Origin: Marinobacter sp.
Lineage (GTDB): Bacteria > Pseudomonadota > Gammaproteobacteria > Pseudomonadales > Oleiphilaceae
Assembly (NCBI GenBank): GCA_018066865.1
Contig: JAGPVT010000166.1
Location: 1-56,697 of the forward strand
Direction: 5' to 3'
DNA length: 56,697 bases
Shown here: one piece after another, positions 25,744-34,331 of the stretch
Numbering within the stretch: position 1 is the first letter of the stretch
How the letters are laid out: each line of letters begins with the position of its first letter
Translations under genes and position numbers: made by a program
The notes under the pieces: model-generated
What the model saw: only the letters and a program-made list of their open reading frames with translations
What the model was told of the DNA's origin: nothing
Databases searched by the model: none

Positions 25744-26517
25744 CTACTTGTTGACCTTGGCTAGCCCCAAGGACGACACATGCAAGCCGAGTTCGCTTCG
25801 GTACAGCGCATTGCCGATACCAAGCACAATGTTCTCGACCGAAAAGTTTGACGATACAGCGGTTGCACCGCCGGTAGAACGGGACTCCAGAACAAGCACC
25901 AGACGCAGCAAATCAAGAAGCCGGATGACCAGATCCAGAATGCCGAAATCTTTTGGTGCATCATCAATGCGGGATACAACGTAAGCCTTGGCCGCCTCTA
26001 CCACACAGGTTTCATGGCTGGTCAGGTGCTCGGTGCCCAGACATTTGATTGATTCGACACGCTGCTCCCGCTCACGCCTGATTGCCTCCATACAAACCTG
26101 GCCGGAGTTTTCCGGCGAATCACCAGCACGCAGAATACCCGCGAGCCGAAAGTCCACCTTGCCTTCGCGGCGTATCTGGTCATATTCGTTTTTGAGGCTC
26201 TCCTTTGCGTGAGGCAGATACCGGCGAATCGCTGTCTCGCGGGCTCGCTCCAGATCTTCGATTGTCGCCAGACCCACCAGCGAACTCATCACACGCACAC
26301 AGTGGAGCAGGTGCTGCCAGCTAGCTGGCTCAATTGAATGCGGATTAGCCGGCAGTACCCGATTGGCAGACACGAACTCGAAATAAAGGGCCGTCACTTC
26401 CTGCTCCGAAAAATCGGACGTGCGAATAATCCGCCGCAGCCCCAGCTTCTCAATATCCCGCAAAAGACTGGGGATCAGCATCAGCACATAATGTTGCGCG
26501 CCTTCCGATATCAACAT
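25744..26517 (-). CDS. unknown protein in operon with the sigma-54 activator
   Basis: A 257-residue protein that I do not recognise. It has no signal peptide or membrane segment and is mainly helical, with many charged residues (LERARETAIRRYLPHAKESLKNEYDQIRR, in parts). A central GKVDFRLAGILRAGDSPENSGQVCMEAIRRERE segment and a C-terminal leucine-rich helix (ILDLVIRLLDLLRLVLVLESRS, in parts) could serve dimerisation. It lies 6 bp after the activator gene and is likely co-transcribed with it, so a role as an accessory to that regulator, or in sensing, is possible but unproven. Confidence 0.55.
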   Translation of the reverse strand: MLISEGAQHYVLMLIPSLLRDIEKLGLRRIIRTSDFSEQEVTALYFEFVSANRVLPANPHSIEPASWQHLLHCVRVMSSLVGLATIEDLERARETAIRRYLPHAKESLKNEYDQIRREGKVDFRLAGILRAGDSPENSGQVCMEAIRREREQRVESIKCLGTEHLTSHETCVVEAAKAYVVSRIDDAPKDFGILDLVIRLLDLLRLVLVLESRSTGGATAVSSNFSVENIVLGIGNALYRSELGLHVSSLGLAKVNK

Positions 26518-26523
26518 GTCTTA

Positions 26524-28485
26524 TTACTGCTCCCTTTTAAGCTTTCCCAAAAACCTGGCGTGCTGAATCCCCTGATGCTGCATCCAACGATAAATCGTTG
26601 GCCGGGATACCTTATAAAAACGGGCCACCTCGGAGACGTTCCACTGATGCGTCACCAAAGCTTCAAGTAGCGGGCTGGGATCACAGCGTTCTTCATCAGC
26701 CTCCTCCACCGATAGCACCTGTTCACACAGGCACTCCTCAGGCAGATCATTAACCGTAATTTCGCCGTTGTCGCAGGTGGCCTCGGCAAACGCCAACGCG
26801 TTGTCCAGCTGTCGGATATTTCCTGGCCAGCTATAGGCAAGCAAGGCACTCATAGCATCCGCCCGGATACGAACATCCGGGAGTTCGCCCTGCTCAATCA
26901 GGTTTGCAAGCACCCGGTTAATTACGTGCTGGCGATCCGCTCTCTGGCTCAGAGATGGCAAGCGCAGGGTAGCGCCATTAAGCCGATAATACAGATCTGC
27001 ACGGAAACTGCCTCGCTCGATTAACTGCCCCAGATCCTGATGGGTAGCGGCAATCACGCGACAGTTCACTTTCACGGGGCTATCGGCCCCGACAGGCAGG
27101 ATTTCCCCCTCTGCCAGTACTCGCAACAAACGGGTCTGGAGCTGAAGGGGCATATCCCCGATTTCATCCAGGAATAACGTACCGCCATCCGCCTGTTGAA
27201 TCAGCCCACGCATGCCCCGAGTGCGGGCACCGGTGAAAGCGCCGCTAACATAGCCGAAAAGCTCACTCTCAATCAGTGATTCGGGAATAGCCGCGCAGTT
27301 TACCGCTACAAAAGCCCGCCGGGATCGGTGACTCGACGCATGTACAGCCCTGGCCAGAATCTCCTTACCCGTGCCGGTTTCACCCAGAACAAGCAATCCT
27401 ACATCCCTGTTGCGCAGACGCTTCGCCAGACCGAGCGTACGCCGCATGACGGGGTCATCCGCTGCCAATGCATCCAGTTGGGGCACACGCTCTTCGGCGG
27501 CATGGGCCTCCGATGATGGGGATGCAGGAGTCTTGACCCTGGGCTGAATCAGCGCGGCAAAAAAAGTACGGCCACTGGCACAATGCCTGAACGCTTTCAC
27601 CTGGTCATCGTGATCGTAGGGAATACTCCAGATATCCCGGAGTTCACACTCAAACAAACTGGTCAGGTCAGGCCGGGTCTCCGTGTCACTGCCTGAGCCT
27701 GGGTCCAACATGAGTGAGCGCCCTGCTGTATTGGCGGCCTCCACACGACCACCCCCGTCAATGGCAAACAGGTATTTACCATTTACCTGAACGAACTCAC
27801 GAGAACCGTCACACCGAACAATCACCTGCTTTCGATAGCGGCGGAGAAAATAGGCATCCTCGATCATCCGGGCATAGAGTTGGGTAAGGTGCAACGCGAA
27901 AGTCTGACTGTTGTGCGCGTTGGGCGAATCCAGAGCAGAAATGTCCAGAACTGCCAGGAGATTGCCCATCGGATCAAGAATCGGCGCTGACGTGCAGGTC
28001 AGATTGATGTGGGTCGCGTCAAAATGGTCAACCCGATGACACGTCAGAGCCTGCTGCTCCTGAATACACGTACCTACTGCACAGGTGCCGGCATATTGTT
28101 CACTCCAGTCCGCACCCAGATACAAACCGGCCTTGCGCAAACGCTGGTCGTAACGACGGTCGCCAAGATACTGCACAGTAATCCCACGATGATCCGTCAA
28201 CAGCAGGACATACCCGAGATTGGCGATGTTCGAGTAGAGTTGTTCAACACCCGCCCTGGCGACATCCAGAAATTCATCCACCGAGTCCTGATGCTCCCGC
28301 AGGGTTTGCTGGGTAACAATCCGGGCACTGCGAGGCTGGCTCGGATCCAGTCCGTACTCGTTGATACATCGTTTCCAGGAACGACCAATCAGCTCGCTTT
28401 CCGGAGACAAGTTCGCCAAGGCGTTGTTGTCTGCGTAGCTTAAAATAGCGTCAATATGGCGCCGCTGCGCCAGTTGCGTAGTCAT
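26524..28485 (-). CDS. sigma-54-dependent activator, AcoR family
   Basis: A 653-residue enhancer-binding protein. An N-terminal GAF-like sensor domain (about residues 50-190; SEQYAGTCAVGTCIQEQQAL) is followed by a second sensory stretch, then an AAA+ domain with Walker A GETGTGKEILARAVH, the sigma-54 loop GAFTGAR and Walker B GGTLFLDEIGDMPLQ. The C-terminal Fis-type helix-turn-helix is ALVTHQWNVSEVARFYKVSRPTIYRW (in parts). The ATG at 28485 is preferred because GGAG lies six bases upstream; an in-frame ATG at 28527 lacks a site. It is divergent from the flavin monooxygenase gene, whose promoter is of the sigma-54 type. Confidence 0.9.
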   Translation of the reverse strand: MTTQLAQRRHIDAILSYADNNALANLSPESELIGRSWKRCINEYGLDPSQPRSARIVTQQTLREHQDSVDEFLDVARAGVEQLYSNIANLGYVLLLTDHRGITVQYLGDRRYDQRLRKAGLYLGADWSEQYAGTCAVGTCIQEQQALTCHRVDHFDATHINLTCTSAPILDPMGNLLAVLDISALDSPNAHNSQTFALHLTQLYARMIEDAYFLRRYRKQVIVRCDGSREFVQVNGKYLFAIDGGGRVEAANTAGRSLMLDPGSGSDTETRPDLTSLFECELRDIWSIPYDHDDQVKAFRHCASGRTFFAALIQPRVKTPASPSSEAHAAEERVPQLDALAADDPVMRRTLGLAKRLRNRDVGLLVLGETGTGKEILARAVHASSHRSRRAFVAVNCAAIPESLIESELFGYVSGAFTGARTRGMRGLIQQADGGTLFLDEIGDMPLQLQTRLLRVLAEGEILPVGADSPVKVNCRVIAATHQDLGQLIERGSFRADLYYRLNGATLRLPSLSQRADRQHVINRVLANLIEQGELPDVRIRADAMSALLAYSWPGNIRQLDNALAFAEATCDNGEITVNDLPEECLCEQVLSVEEADEERCDPSPLLEALVTHQWNVSEVARFYKVSRPTIYRWMQHQGIQHARFLGKLKREQ

Positions 28486-28606
28486 ACCAAGCTCCTGCAA
28501 CACTCTGATGTTGTTATTGTCATGCACGAGAGATACTGCTGCACCGCCCTATCAGCTTATACCCAATGATCCGAAACCGACATCCTCCCTTGGGACCCGT
28601 TTTGGC

Positions 28607-28651
28607 GTTACACCTGTCACGCCCCCACAGCCAGGAACATTACAGGTGTAA
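28607..28651. promoter_or_regulatory. two dyad activator sites (UAS) for the AcoR-like regulator
   Basis: Two related dyads, GTTACACCTGTCAC (28607-28620) and TTACAGGTGTAA (28640-28651), have centres 32 bp apart, close to three helical turns. The first differs from perfect symmetry at one base pair; the second is perfect outside its centre. Together they also form a 13-bp perfect inverted repeat (GCGTTACACCTGT / ACAGGTGTAACGC). They lie about 120-155 bp upstream of the -24/-12 promoter, the usual distance for activator binding. Confidence 0.7.
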
Positions 28652-28763
28652 CGCAAACTCTGGTCGTCAGAAAGCTCTACCTGACACCGGCGGTTAACTA
28701 AAGAGTCCATTATCAGATTTCAAATCAGCCGCTTAAGAATACTTACAAAGCCAAGAACAGAGC

Positions 28764-28779
28764 TGGCACGACGCCTGCT
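28764..28779 (+). promoter_or_regulatory. sigma-54 (-24/-12) promoter of the flavin monooxygenase gene
   Basis: TGGCACGACGCCTGCT matches the sigma-54 consensus TGGCACG-N4-TTGCW at all conserved bases but one (C for the first T of TTGC), with the required spacing between GG and GC. It points to the monooxygenase gene, giving a leader of about 70 nt. Confidence 0.8.
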
Positions 28780-28862
28780 CTTGTCTAACTGGAGGATTCA
28801 TTCCTGTACAAGGCGCCACGGGCACTCTGCCAACAATAACAATGCAAACCTGGAGAATCGTA

Positions 28863-30665
28863 ATGACCGAAGCACAAATTACTCCTACCCAACGGGTCCA
28901 GCAATGGCTCGACGGGTTCAACGAAACCCTGCAATCCGATAACCCCGGCCAGGCGGCCGAACTGTTTGAGCACGATGGCTTCTGGCGCGACCTTGTTGCC
29001 ATGACATGGAATATCAAGACAATGGAAGGCCACGAAAACATCCGCGACATGCTGGAGCACACCACAGGGCAGGCTCGCCCCGATAACTGGAAGGTGGCAG
29101 AAGAAGCCACCGAACAAGACGGTGTTACCGAAGCCTGGATTACCTTCGAAACCAAAGACGCGCTGGGCAAAGGCCATGTCCGCCTGCGTGACGGTGCTGC
29201 ATGGACGCTCTTGACCACCATGCAGGAGCTGAAAGAGTTCCCGGAAAAGCGCAACTTCCTGAGGCCCAAGGGCGCGCGGCACGGTGCGACCAAGTCACGC
29301 AAGACCTGGCTTGAAGCACAGCTGGAGGAAGAGCAGGAGCTGGGCTACAGCCGCCAGCCTTATTGCGTAATCATCGGGGGCGGACAAGGCGGAATCGGTC
29401 TGGCGGCGCGGCTCCGGCAACTGGATGTACCCACAATTGTCATCGAGCGCAATCCGAAAGCCGGCGACTCCTGGCGCAACCGCTACAAGTCGCTGTGTCT
29501 GCACGATCCGGTCTGGTACGACCACATGCCTTACCTGCCCTTCCCGGACCACTGGCCGGTATTCGCCCCGAAGGACAAAATCGGTGACTGGCTGGAGATG
29601 TACACCAAAATCATGGAACTCAATTACTGGAGTTCAACGGAATGCACCGGCGCCCGCTACGACGAGACCAGCAAGGAATGGGTCGTTGATGTCATCCGGG
29701 AAGGCGAGAAAGTCACACTTCGTCCCAAACAGCTTGTTCTGGCCACCGGCATGTCCGGCATTCCGAATATTCCTGACATCCCTGGAATGGATGCGTTTGA
29801 AGGTGAACAGCACCACTCCAGCAAGCATCCCGGTGGTTCTGCCTACAAGGACAAAAAATGCGTTATCCTCGGCGGCAACAACTCCGCTCACGACATCTGC
29901 GCAGCACTCTGGGAGAACGGCGCCGACGTCACCATGGTCCAGCGCTCGTCCACGCACATCATCAAATCCGATACCCTGATGGATCTGGTACTCGGCCCAC
30001 TCTACTCCGAGGAAGCGGTACAAAACGGCACAACGACCGAGAAGGCGGATCTCACCTTCGCCTCTGTTCCATTCAGGATTATGCCCGATATGCATATCCC
30101 GGTTTACAAGCAGGTCGCCGAACAGGACGCCGATTTCTATAAGCGACTGAAACAAGCCGGGTTCATGCTGGATTTCGGTGATGACGGCTCGGGTCTGTTC
30201 ATGAAATACCTGCGCCGTGGTTCGGGCTACTACATTGATGTGGGGGCCTCCGAGCTGGTCGCCCAAGGGGAAATCAAGCTCAAAAGCGGGGTCAGCATTG
30301 AACGCATCAACCCACGCTCCGTGACGCTGACTAATGGTACGGAACTGCCTGCGGACCTTATTGTCTACGCCACCGGCTTTGGCTCCATGAATGGCTGGGC
30401 GGCAAGGATTATCTCCCAGGAGGTCGCGGACAAAGTCGGCAAATGCTGGGGCATGGGCTCAGATACCACCAAAGACCCTGGCCCATGGGAAGGCGAGCTA
30501 CGCAATATGTGGAAACCAACGCAGCAGGAAGCGCTCTGGTTCCATGGCGGCAACCTGCACCAGTCACGTCACTATTCGCTCTACCTGGCGCTTCAGCTAA
30601 AAGCCCGAAAAGAAGGCCTCGAAACGCCCGTATACGGCATGGAAGGCGTTCATCACCTTTCCTGA
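28863..30665 (+). CDS. flavin-containing monooxygenase with N-terminal NTF2-like domain
   Basis: A 600-residue NAD(P)H- and FAD-dependent monooxygenase. Residues 10-130 look like a SnoaL/NTF2-like fold (hot-dog cone with WRDLVAMTWNIKTMEGHENI, in parts); the oxygenase follows. It has the FAD-binding IIGGGQGGIG (172-177), the motif FEGEQHH (312-318, the F-x-G-x-x-x-H of class B monooxygenases) and the NADPH-binding LGGNNSAHDI (337-344). It lacks the full Baeyer-Villiger motif ending in Trp. GGAG precedes the ATG at 28863. The divergent AcoR-like activator and sigma-54 promoter suggest induction by a specific growth substrate, perhaps a ketone, alcohol or amine, but the substrate is unknown. Confidence 0.88.
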   Translation: MTEAQITPTQRVQQWLDGFNETLQSDNPGQAAELFEHDGFWRDLVAMTWNIKTMEGHENIRDMLEHTTGQARPDNWKVAEEATEQDGVTEAWITFETKDALGKGHVRLRDGAAWTLLTTMQELKEFPEKRNFLRPKGARHGATKSRKTWLEAQLEEEQELGYSRQPYCVIIGGGQGGIGLAARLRQLDVPTIVIERNPKAGDSWRNRYKSLCLHDPVWYDHMPYLPFPDHWPVFAPKDKIGDWLEMYTKIMELNYWSSTECTGARYDETSKEWVVDVIREGEKVTLRPKQLVLATGMSGIPNIPDIPGMDAFEGEQHHSSKHPGGSAYKDKKCVILGGNNSAHDICAALWENGADVTMVQRSSTHIIKSDTLMDLVLGPLYSEEAVQNGTTTEKADLTFASVPFRIMPDMHIPVYKQVAEQDADFYKRLKQAGFMLDFGDDGSGLFMKYLRRGSGYYIDVGASELVAQGEIKLKSGVSIERINPRSVTLTNGTELPADLIVYATGFGSMNGWAARIISQEVADKVGKCWGMGSDTTKDPGPWEGELRNMWKPTQQEALWFHGGNLHQSRHYSLYLALQLKARKEGLETPVYGMEGVHHLS

Positions 30666-30768
30666 ATCTCAGAAGAGGTTGGCCTTGGCCAGCCTGTTTT
30701 CGTTGATCTGCTGATTGGAGCGGTCGGTCTGAAGGGACATTCAATATTGTGACGCCCTGACACTGGCG

Positions 30769-30790
30769 TGTGCCGCAGGCACAATTTTGT
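30769..30790 (+). terminator. possible terminator after the flavin monooxygenase
   Basis: TGTGCC-GCA-GGCACA forms a 6-bp stem with a tight 3-nt loop, followed by ATTTTGT. It lies about 100 bp after the monooxygenase stop and before the LysE-type gene. The short stem makes it a moderate candidate. Confidence 0.4.
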
Positions 30791-30855
30791 ACAATACTCG
30801 GAATTACGACCACGCCAAACTCCTCACTCACTGTCCCGAGATGAGGAGCCTGTTG

Positions 30856-31488
30856 ATGTCTCTGCTATTGATTTTGCCCATGTCAGCCTTTGCGCTTGCC
30901 GCTTCTATTTCACCCGGGCCGGTGAATCTTGTCTGCCTCAGCAGCGGCACCCGATACCCTCTGCGCCAGGGTTTGTGGTTTGTGTCAGGGGCGACACTGG
31001 GATTTGTAGCGCTGTTTCTTGCTATAGGGCTGGGATTGCACTCTGCTCTGACTTGGATTCCGGGATTTGATCTATTGCTCACCTGGGCGGGCATCGCGTT
31101 TCTGCTTTATCTCAGCTACCGACTGGCGATAGATGACGGAAAAATTTCAGGCAAGGACTTGGGAAACGCTCCCGGATTCCGGACGGGCGCTATCATGCAG
31201 TGGTTGAACCCGAAAGCCTGGTTTGCGTCCGCGTCTGGTATCGGTGCCTATACCTCCGGTGGTGACCTCACACAACTGGCCATATTCTCCAGCCTGTATT
31301 TGCCTATTTGCTGGCTGTCACTCTCTACCTGGGTCTTTGCAGGGCGTTTTCTGCGCCAGTATGTTCAGCGGCCAAGGGTGCTTCGAACGGTAAACCGTGT
31401 GCTCGCAGCCTTACTGCTGGCCAGTTGCCTGTATCTCATACCCGGTCAGGAAGCCGTTTTAGCGGTTGGCCATACTGCCCAGGGGTAG
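30856..31488 (+). CDS. LysE/RhtB-family amino acid exporter
   Basis: A 210-residue inner-membrane exporter of the LysE/RhtB family with about six hydrophobic segments. The N-terminal signature ASISPGPVNLVCLSSGTRY is followed by a GLWFVSGATLGF loop, and AIMQWLNPKAWFASASGIGAY is the second family motif. The ATG at 30856 is preferred, with GAGGAG eight bases upstream. The gene overlaps the convergent AraC-family gene by 53 bp at the 3' ends. A pairing of LysE exporter and AraC regulator is common. Confidence 0.88.
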   Translation: MSLLLILPMSAFALAASISPGPVNLVCLSSGTRYPLRQGLWFVSGATLGFVALFLAIGLGLHSALTWIPGFDLLLTWAGIAFLLYLSYRLAIDDGKISGKDLGNAPGFRTGAIMQWLNPKAWFASASGIGAYTSGGDLTQLAIFSSLYLPICWLSLSTWVFAGRFLRQYVQRPRVLRTVNRVLAALLLASCLYLIPGQEAVLAVGHTAQG

Positions 31489-32296
31489 CGGCAACCAGCC
31501 GTTTGAAAACCTTTTGGAAATGCGGCTGATCAAAAAACCCGGCGGCCAGGGCCGCATCTGCAATGGGAGCACCCCGTCGAATCGCCCGCTGCCCGAGCTG
31601 AATACGTCGATTGATCTGATAGGCATGAGGCGTCATCCCAAAGTGTTTACGGAACACCCGTACCAGATGGGACGGAGACAATCCCGCCCGCTCCGCCATC
31701 CATTCGACAGGCAGCTCATCCGTGCAATGGCCATCAAGATATCGGGCCAGTTCCTGTAACGTTTCAGGTGCCGGCGGGAACGGCTGCTCGGCCTGTTCAG
31801 CCGTATCGGATATCGATACCATTACCTCAGACAGAAAGGCTTCTACGTCATTCCGTTTTTGCTCTGACGATACACGGCCATCCTGCAGCCAGTCGGCTAG
31901 GGCCTGGAAGCCAGAGTACAAAACAGCAGACGAACTGACGTCGCAGTGGATATCCTGCCAGAGCGGCGCATCCAGCAGCCCCAGGCGAAACCTCAAGCCG
32001 GCAAGCCAACCCGCATCCACATACAACATCAGATAGGCCCAGGGCTGGTTATCCACCGGATTGCACGCATGAACCCATTCCGGGTTCATGAACACCAGCG
32101 AACCTTCACCAACGTGGTAATGTCGCCCCACGTACTCAAAGGTGCTCTGTCCGCCGGTAATGGCTCCCATCGACCATTGAGTGTGGCTATGGGGCTCGTA
32201 ACAGACGGCACGGCCATCGCTGACCTGCCGCAACTCAATATGCGGTAACTCGCTGTCTCGCCAGAAAACCGGCTGTGTCGACGTCGGATTGCTCAT
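31436..32296 (-). CDS. AraC-family transcriptional regulator
   Basis: A 286-residue regulator with an N-terminal cupin-like sensor (HSHTQWSMGAITGGQSTFEYVGRHYHVGEGSLVFMNPEWVHACNP, in parts) and a C-terminal pair of helix-turn-helix motifs (VEWMAERAGLSPSHLVRVFRKHFGMTPHAYQINRRI and IADAALAAGFFDQPHFQKVFKRLVAATPGQYG, in parts). The ATG ending at 32296 is used; the longer frame runs into the MFS gene. It overlaps the LysE gene tail-to-tail and the upstream MFS gene by 4 bp, so it is co-transcribed with the latter. It probably controls export of an amino acid. Confidence 0.88.
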   Translation of the reverse strand: MSNPTSTQPVFWRDSELPHIELRQVSDGRAVCYEPHSHTQWSMGAITGGQSTFEYVGRHYHVGEGSLVFMNPEWVHACNPVDNQPWAYLMLYVDAGWLAGLRFRLGLLDAPLWQDIHCDVSSSAVLYSGFQALADWLQDGRVSSEQKRNDVEAFLSEVMVSISDTAEQAEQPFPPAPETLQELARYLDGHCTDELPVEWMAERAGLSPSHLVRVFRKHFGMTPHAYQINRRIQLGQRAIRRGAPIADAALAAGFFDQPHFQKVFKRLVAATPGQYGQPLKRLPDRV

Positions 32297-33471
32297 CGGG
32301 CCGGCTCCATTTCTCTGCCCTTGGCCTGGCGCGCCAGATGAACCATGACAACACCGAGCGCCATCACCAGCAGGGTAAGCCAAAGACCGTTGGTATAATT
32401 GCCTTCTACGTCAGCCAGATAACCGACAACAGCGGGCGCCAGCATCTGGGCGATACCATAACTGAAGGTGAGCCGGCTCATAGGCCGGGAGGGGTTTTCC
32501 GGGAACACGCGCCCCACCATCGCCAGCATCATGCTGACAATACCGATGAAACTGGCCCCGTAAATAACGGCGCTGAGCATAACGCTGGCCATGCTCGTAT
32601 TGAGGATCAGCATCAGAATACTTACAGAATTGAGCATGTAAGCAAGATAGAGTGCAGTCCACTGCCCCCAACGGCGAGAGAACACATCCCACAGCCAGCA
32701 AGCAGGTGTGGCCGCCAGGCCGGCAATCAGCCAGATTAGCCAGCCACGGCCACTGAGTTCCGGCATGGATTCGGCAATAGCCACCAGGAAGGTCGCGGTT
32801 ACCACATACCCGACACCGGCACAAAAGTAGGCCAGCTGCAGAATCACGATAAACCGGCTTCGTTCATCATTACCTGCCGTACCACCGGTTCGCGGCAAGG
32901 CACAGGCACGATAGTCTGGCATCCAGCGCCACACAGGAACAATCAGCGCCAGCCCGACCAGCCCGTATATTACCCACTGCTGATCCCAGCTAAAGGACTC
33001 CTTGATTAGCTCCGCCAGCACGGCAGTAAGAACAATCCCGAGCCCGATGCCCGAAAAGAACACGCCAAGCTCGGATTTCTCATTGTTTTTTATCAGCCAG
33101 CTCATCAGCAGGCCGGCGCCCAGCAACATGCCTGCTGACGTGCTCAGCCCGGAAAAGAAGCGCAGCAAAAACCACAGCCAGACGTCGGTGGTATACCCCA
33201 TCAGAACTGTAGAGACTACTGCGACAATCAGACCAAGCTGGTACAGCTTTACCTTGAGATCGAGATCGCTGATCCGGGTGATCAGAAGCGCACCGGTCAG
33301 GTAGCCGGCGTAGTTCACAGTCGCCAGCAAGCCAACTACCGACTGGCTCAGCCCGAGTGCGTCCATCATCTCGGGAATCATCGGGGTGTATGAGAACCGG
33401 GCTATCCCCACCATCACCACTACCGCGATCACGCTGGCAGCCAGCACCTTTATTGTTGCTATTGTTTTCAC
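32293..33471 (-). CDS. YbfB/YjiJ-family MFS transporter
   Basis: A 392-residue major facilitator with twelve hydrophobic segments. The N-terminal VVVMVGIARFSYTPMIPEMMDALGLSQSVVGLLATVNYAGYLTG region (in parts) is the hallmark of the YbfB/YjiJ family. Start: GTG at 33471, with AAGGA seven bases upstream; the TTG further up lacks a site. The substrate is not known. Co-transcription with the AraC gene by a 4-bp overlap suggests its substrate belongs to the same response. Confidence 0.85.
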   Translation of the reverse strand: MKTIATIKVLAASVIAVVVMVGIARFSYTPMIPEMMDALGLSQSVVGLLATVNYAGYLTGALLITRISDLDLKVKLYQLGLIVAVVSTVLMGYTTDVWLWFLLRFFSGLSTSAGMLLGAGLLMSWLIKNNEKSELGVFFSGIGLGIVLTAVLAELIKESFSWDQQWVIYGLVGLALIVPVWRWMPDYRACALPRTGGTAGNDERSRFIVILQLAYFCAGVGYVVTATFLVAIAESMPELSGRGWLIWLIAGLAATPACWLWDVFSRRWGQWTALYLAYMLNSVSILMLILNTSMASVMLSAVIYGASFIGIVSMMLAMVGRVFPENPSRPMSRLTFSYGIAQMLAPAVVGYLADVEGNYTNGLWLTLLVMALGVVMVHLARQAKGREMEPAR

Positions 33472-33516
33472 AGGGCTTTCCTTCCTCAAGGCAACTTCAC
33501 AACACCATCGGTCAGA

Positions 33517-34083
33517 TCAGGCCCGGCTCAAAAACTTCCGCTCTTCAACGTTAATCTTGATGCGATCACCGGTAGAAATATGCTCGGGAACCTGAACAAC
33601 CAGCCCGGTGGCCATTCTTGCCGGCTTGGTACGAGCTGTCGCTGAACCACCCTTGACGGAAGGGTCGGTTTCCTCAATTTCAAGCTCCACGGTTGGCGGC
33701 AGTGCCAGTGCAACCGGCGCTTCACTGACCAGAATCACCATCACTCCCTGGGTGTCCTCACTGATAAACAGCAGTTCATCCGCAATTGCTGATCCATTCA
33801 GGCTGTACTGCGTGAAGTCTTCGGTATCCATGAAGACGTATTCTTCGCCGTCAGAATAGGAGAAGGTCGCGGGCCTGCGCACGAGATCGGCAAGATTCAA
33901 CATATCGGAATCTTTAAACGTCTCGTCGATTTTACTACCCGTTACCACATCGTACATGCGCATGCGGTAAAGACTGCCGCCGGCACGGCCCTGAGGGACT
34001 GAACGCTCAATATCCTTTACGAAATACACCCGACCTTCGTATTCAACTGCAGAATTCTTCTTGATTTCACTTGCTCTAGGCAT
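33517..34083 (-). CDS. efpL: elongation factor P-like protein EfpL (YeiP)
   Basis: A 188-residue translation factor related to EF-P. It matches YeiP/EfpL along its full length: [13 protein letters not shown] at the start, the beta3-loop [20 protein letters not shown], a central [63 protein letters not shown]. The tip loop carries Arg rather than the modified Lys of EF-P, as in other EfpL proteins, which help ribosomes through certain proline-containing stalls without a post-translational modification. It stands alone, with its own promoter in the gap to the RIO kinase gene. Confidence 0.95.
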   Translation of the reverse strand: MPRASEIKKNSAVEYEGRVYFVKDIERSVPQGRAGGSLYRMRMYDVVTGSKIDETFKDSDMLNLADLVRRPATFSYSDGEEYVFMDTEDFTQYSLNGSAIADELLFISEDTQGVMVILVSEAPVALALPPTVELEIEETDPSVKGGSATARTKPARMATGLVVQVPEHISTGDRIKINVEERKFLSRA

Positions 34084-34331
34084 TTTTTAAAGCTCCAAAA
34101 CAATACCGAAAACGCATCCATACCGGGCATAAGCCGGCGTGTTTCACACCTGGCGATTCTACCCGCAGACCTGCCCTGCCGATACAGGGCGAACGGACAC
34201 TATAAGCCATTCGGTAAAAAGCTTCCCCGCGCTATAACCAGATTCATATAAGAAATAGCAATTTGATGTAAGCTATGCCCCATTGTGACCATCATCTTTG
34301 CCCTCACCTGACTTCAGGCGGAGCAACATAC

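Noticed and set aside
29634..30266. Leftward frame (210 codons) within the flavin monooxygenase
   Set aside because: Antisense shadow of a gene with intact FAD and NADPH motifs.
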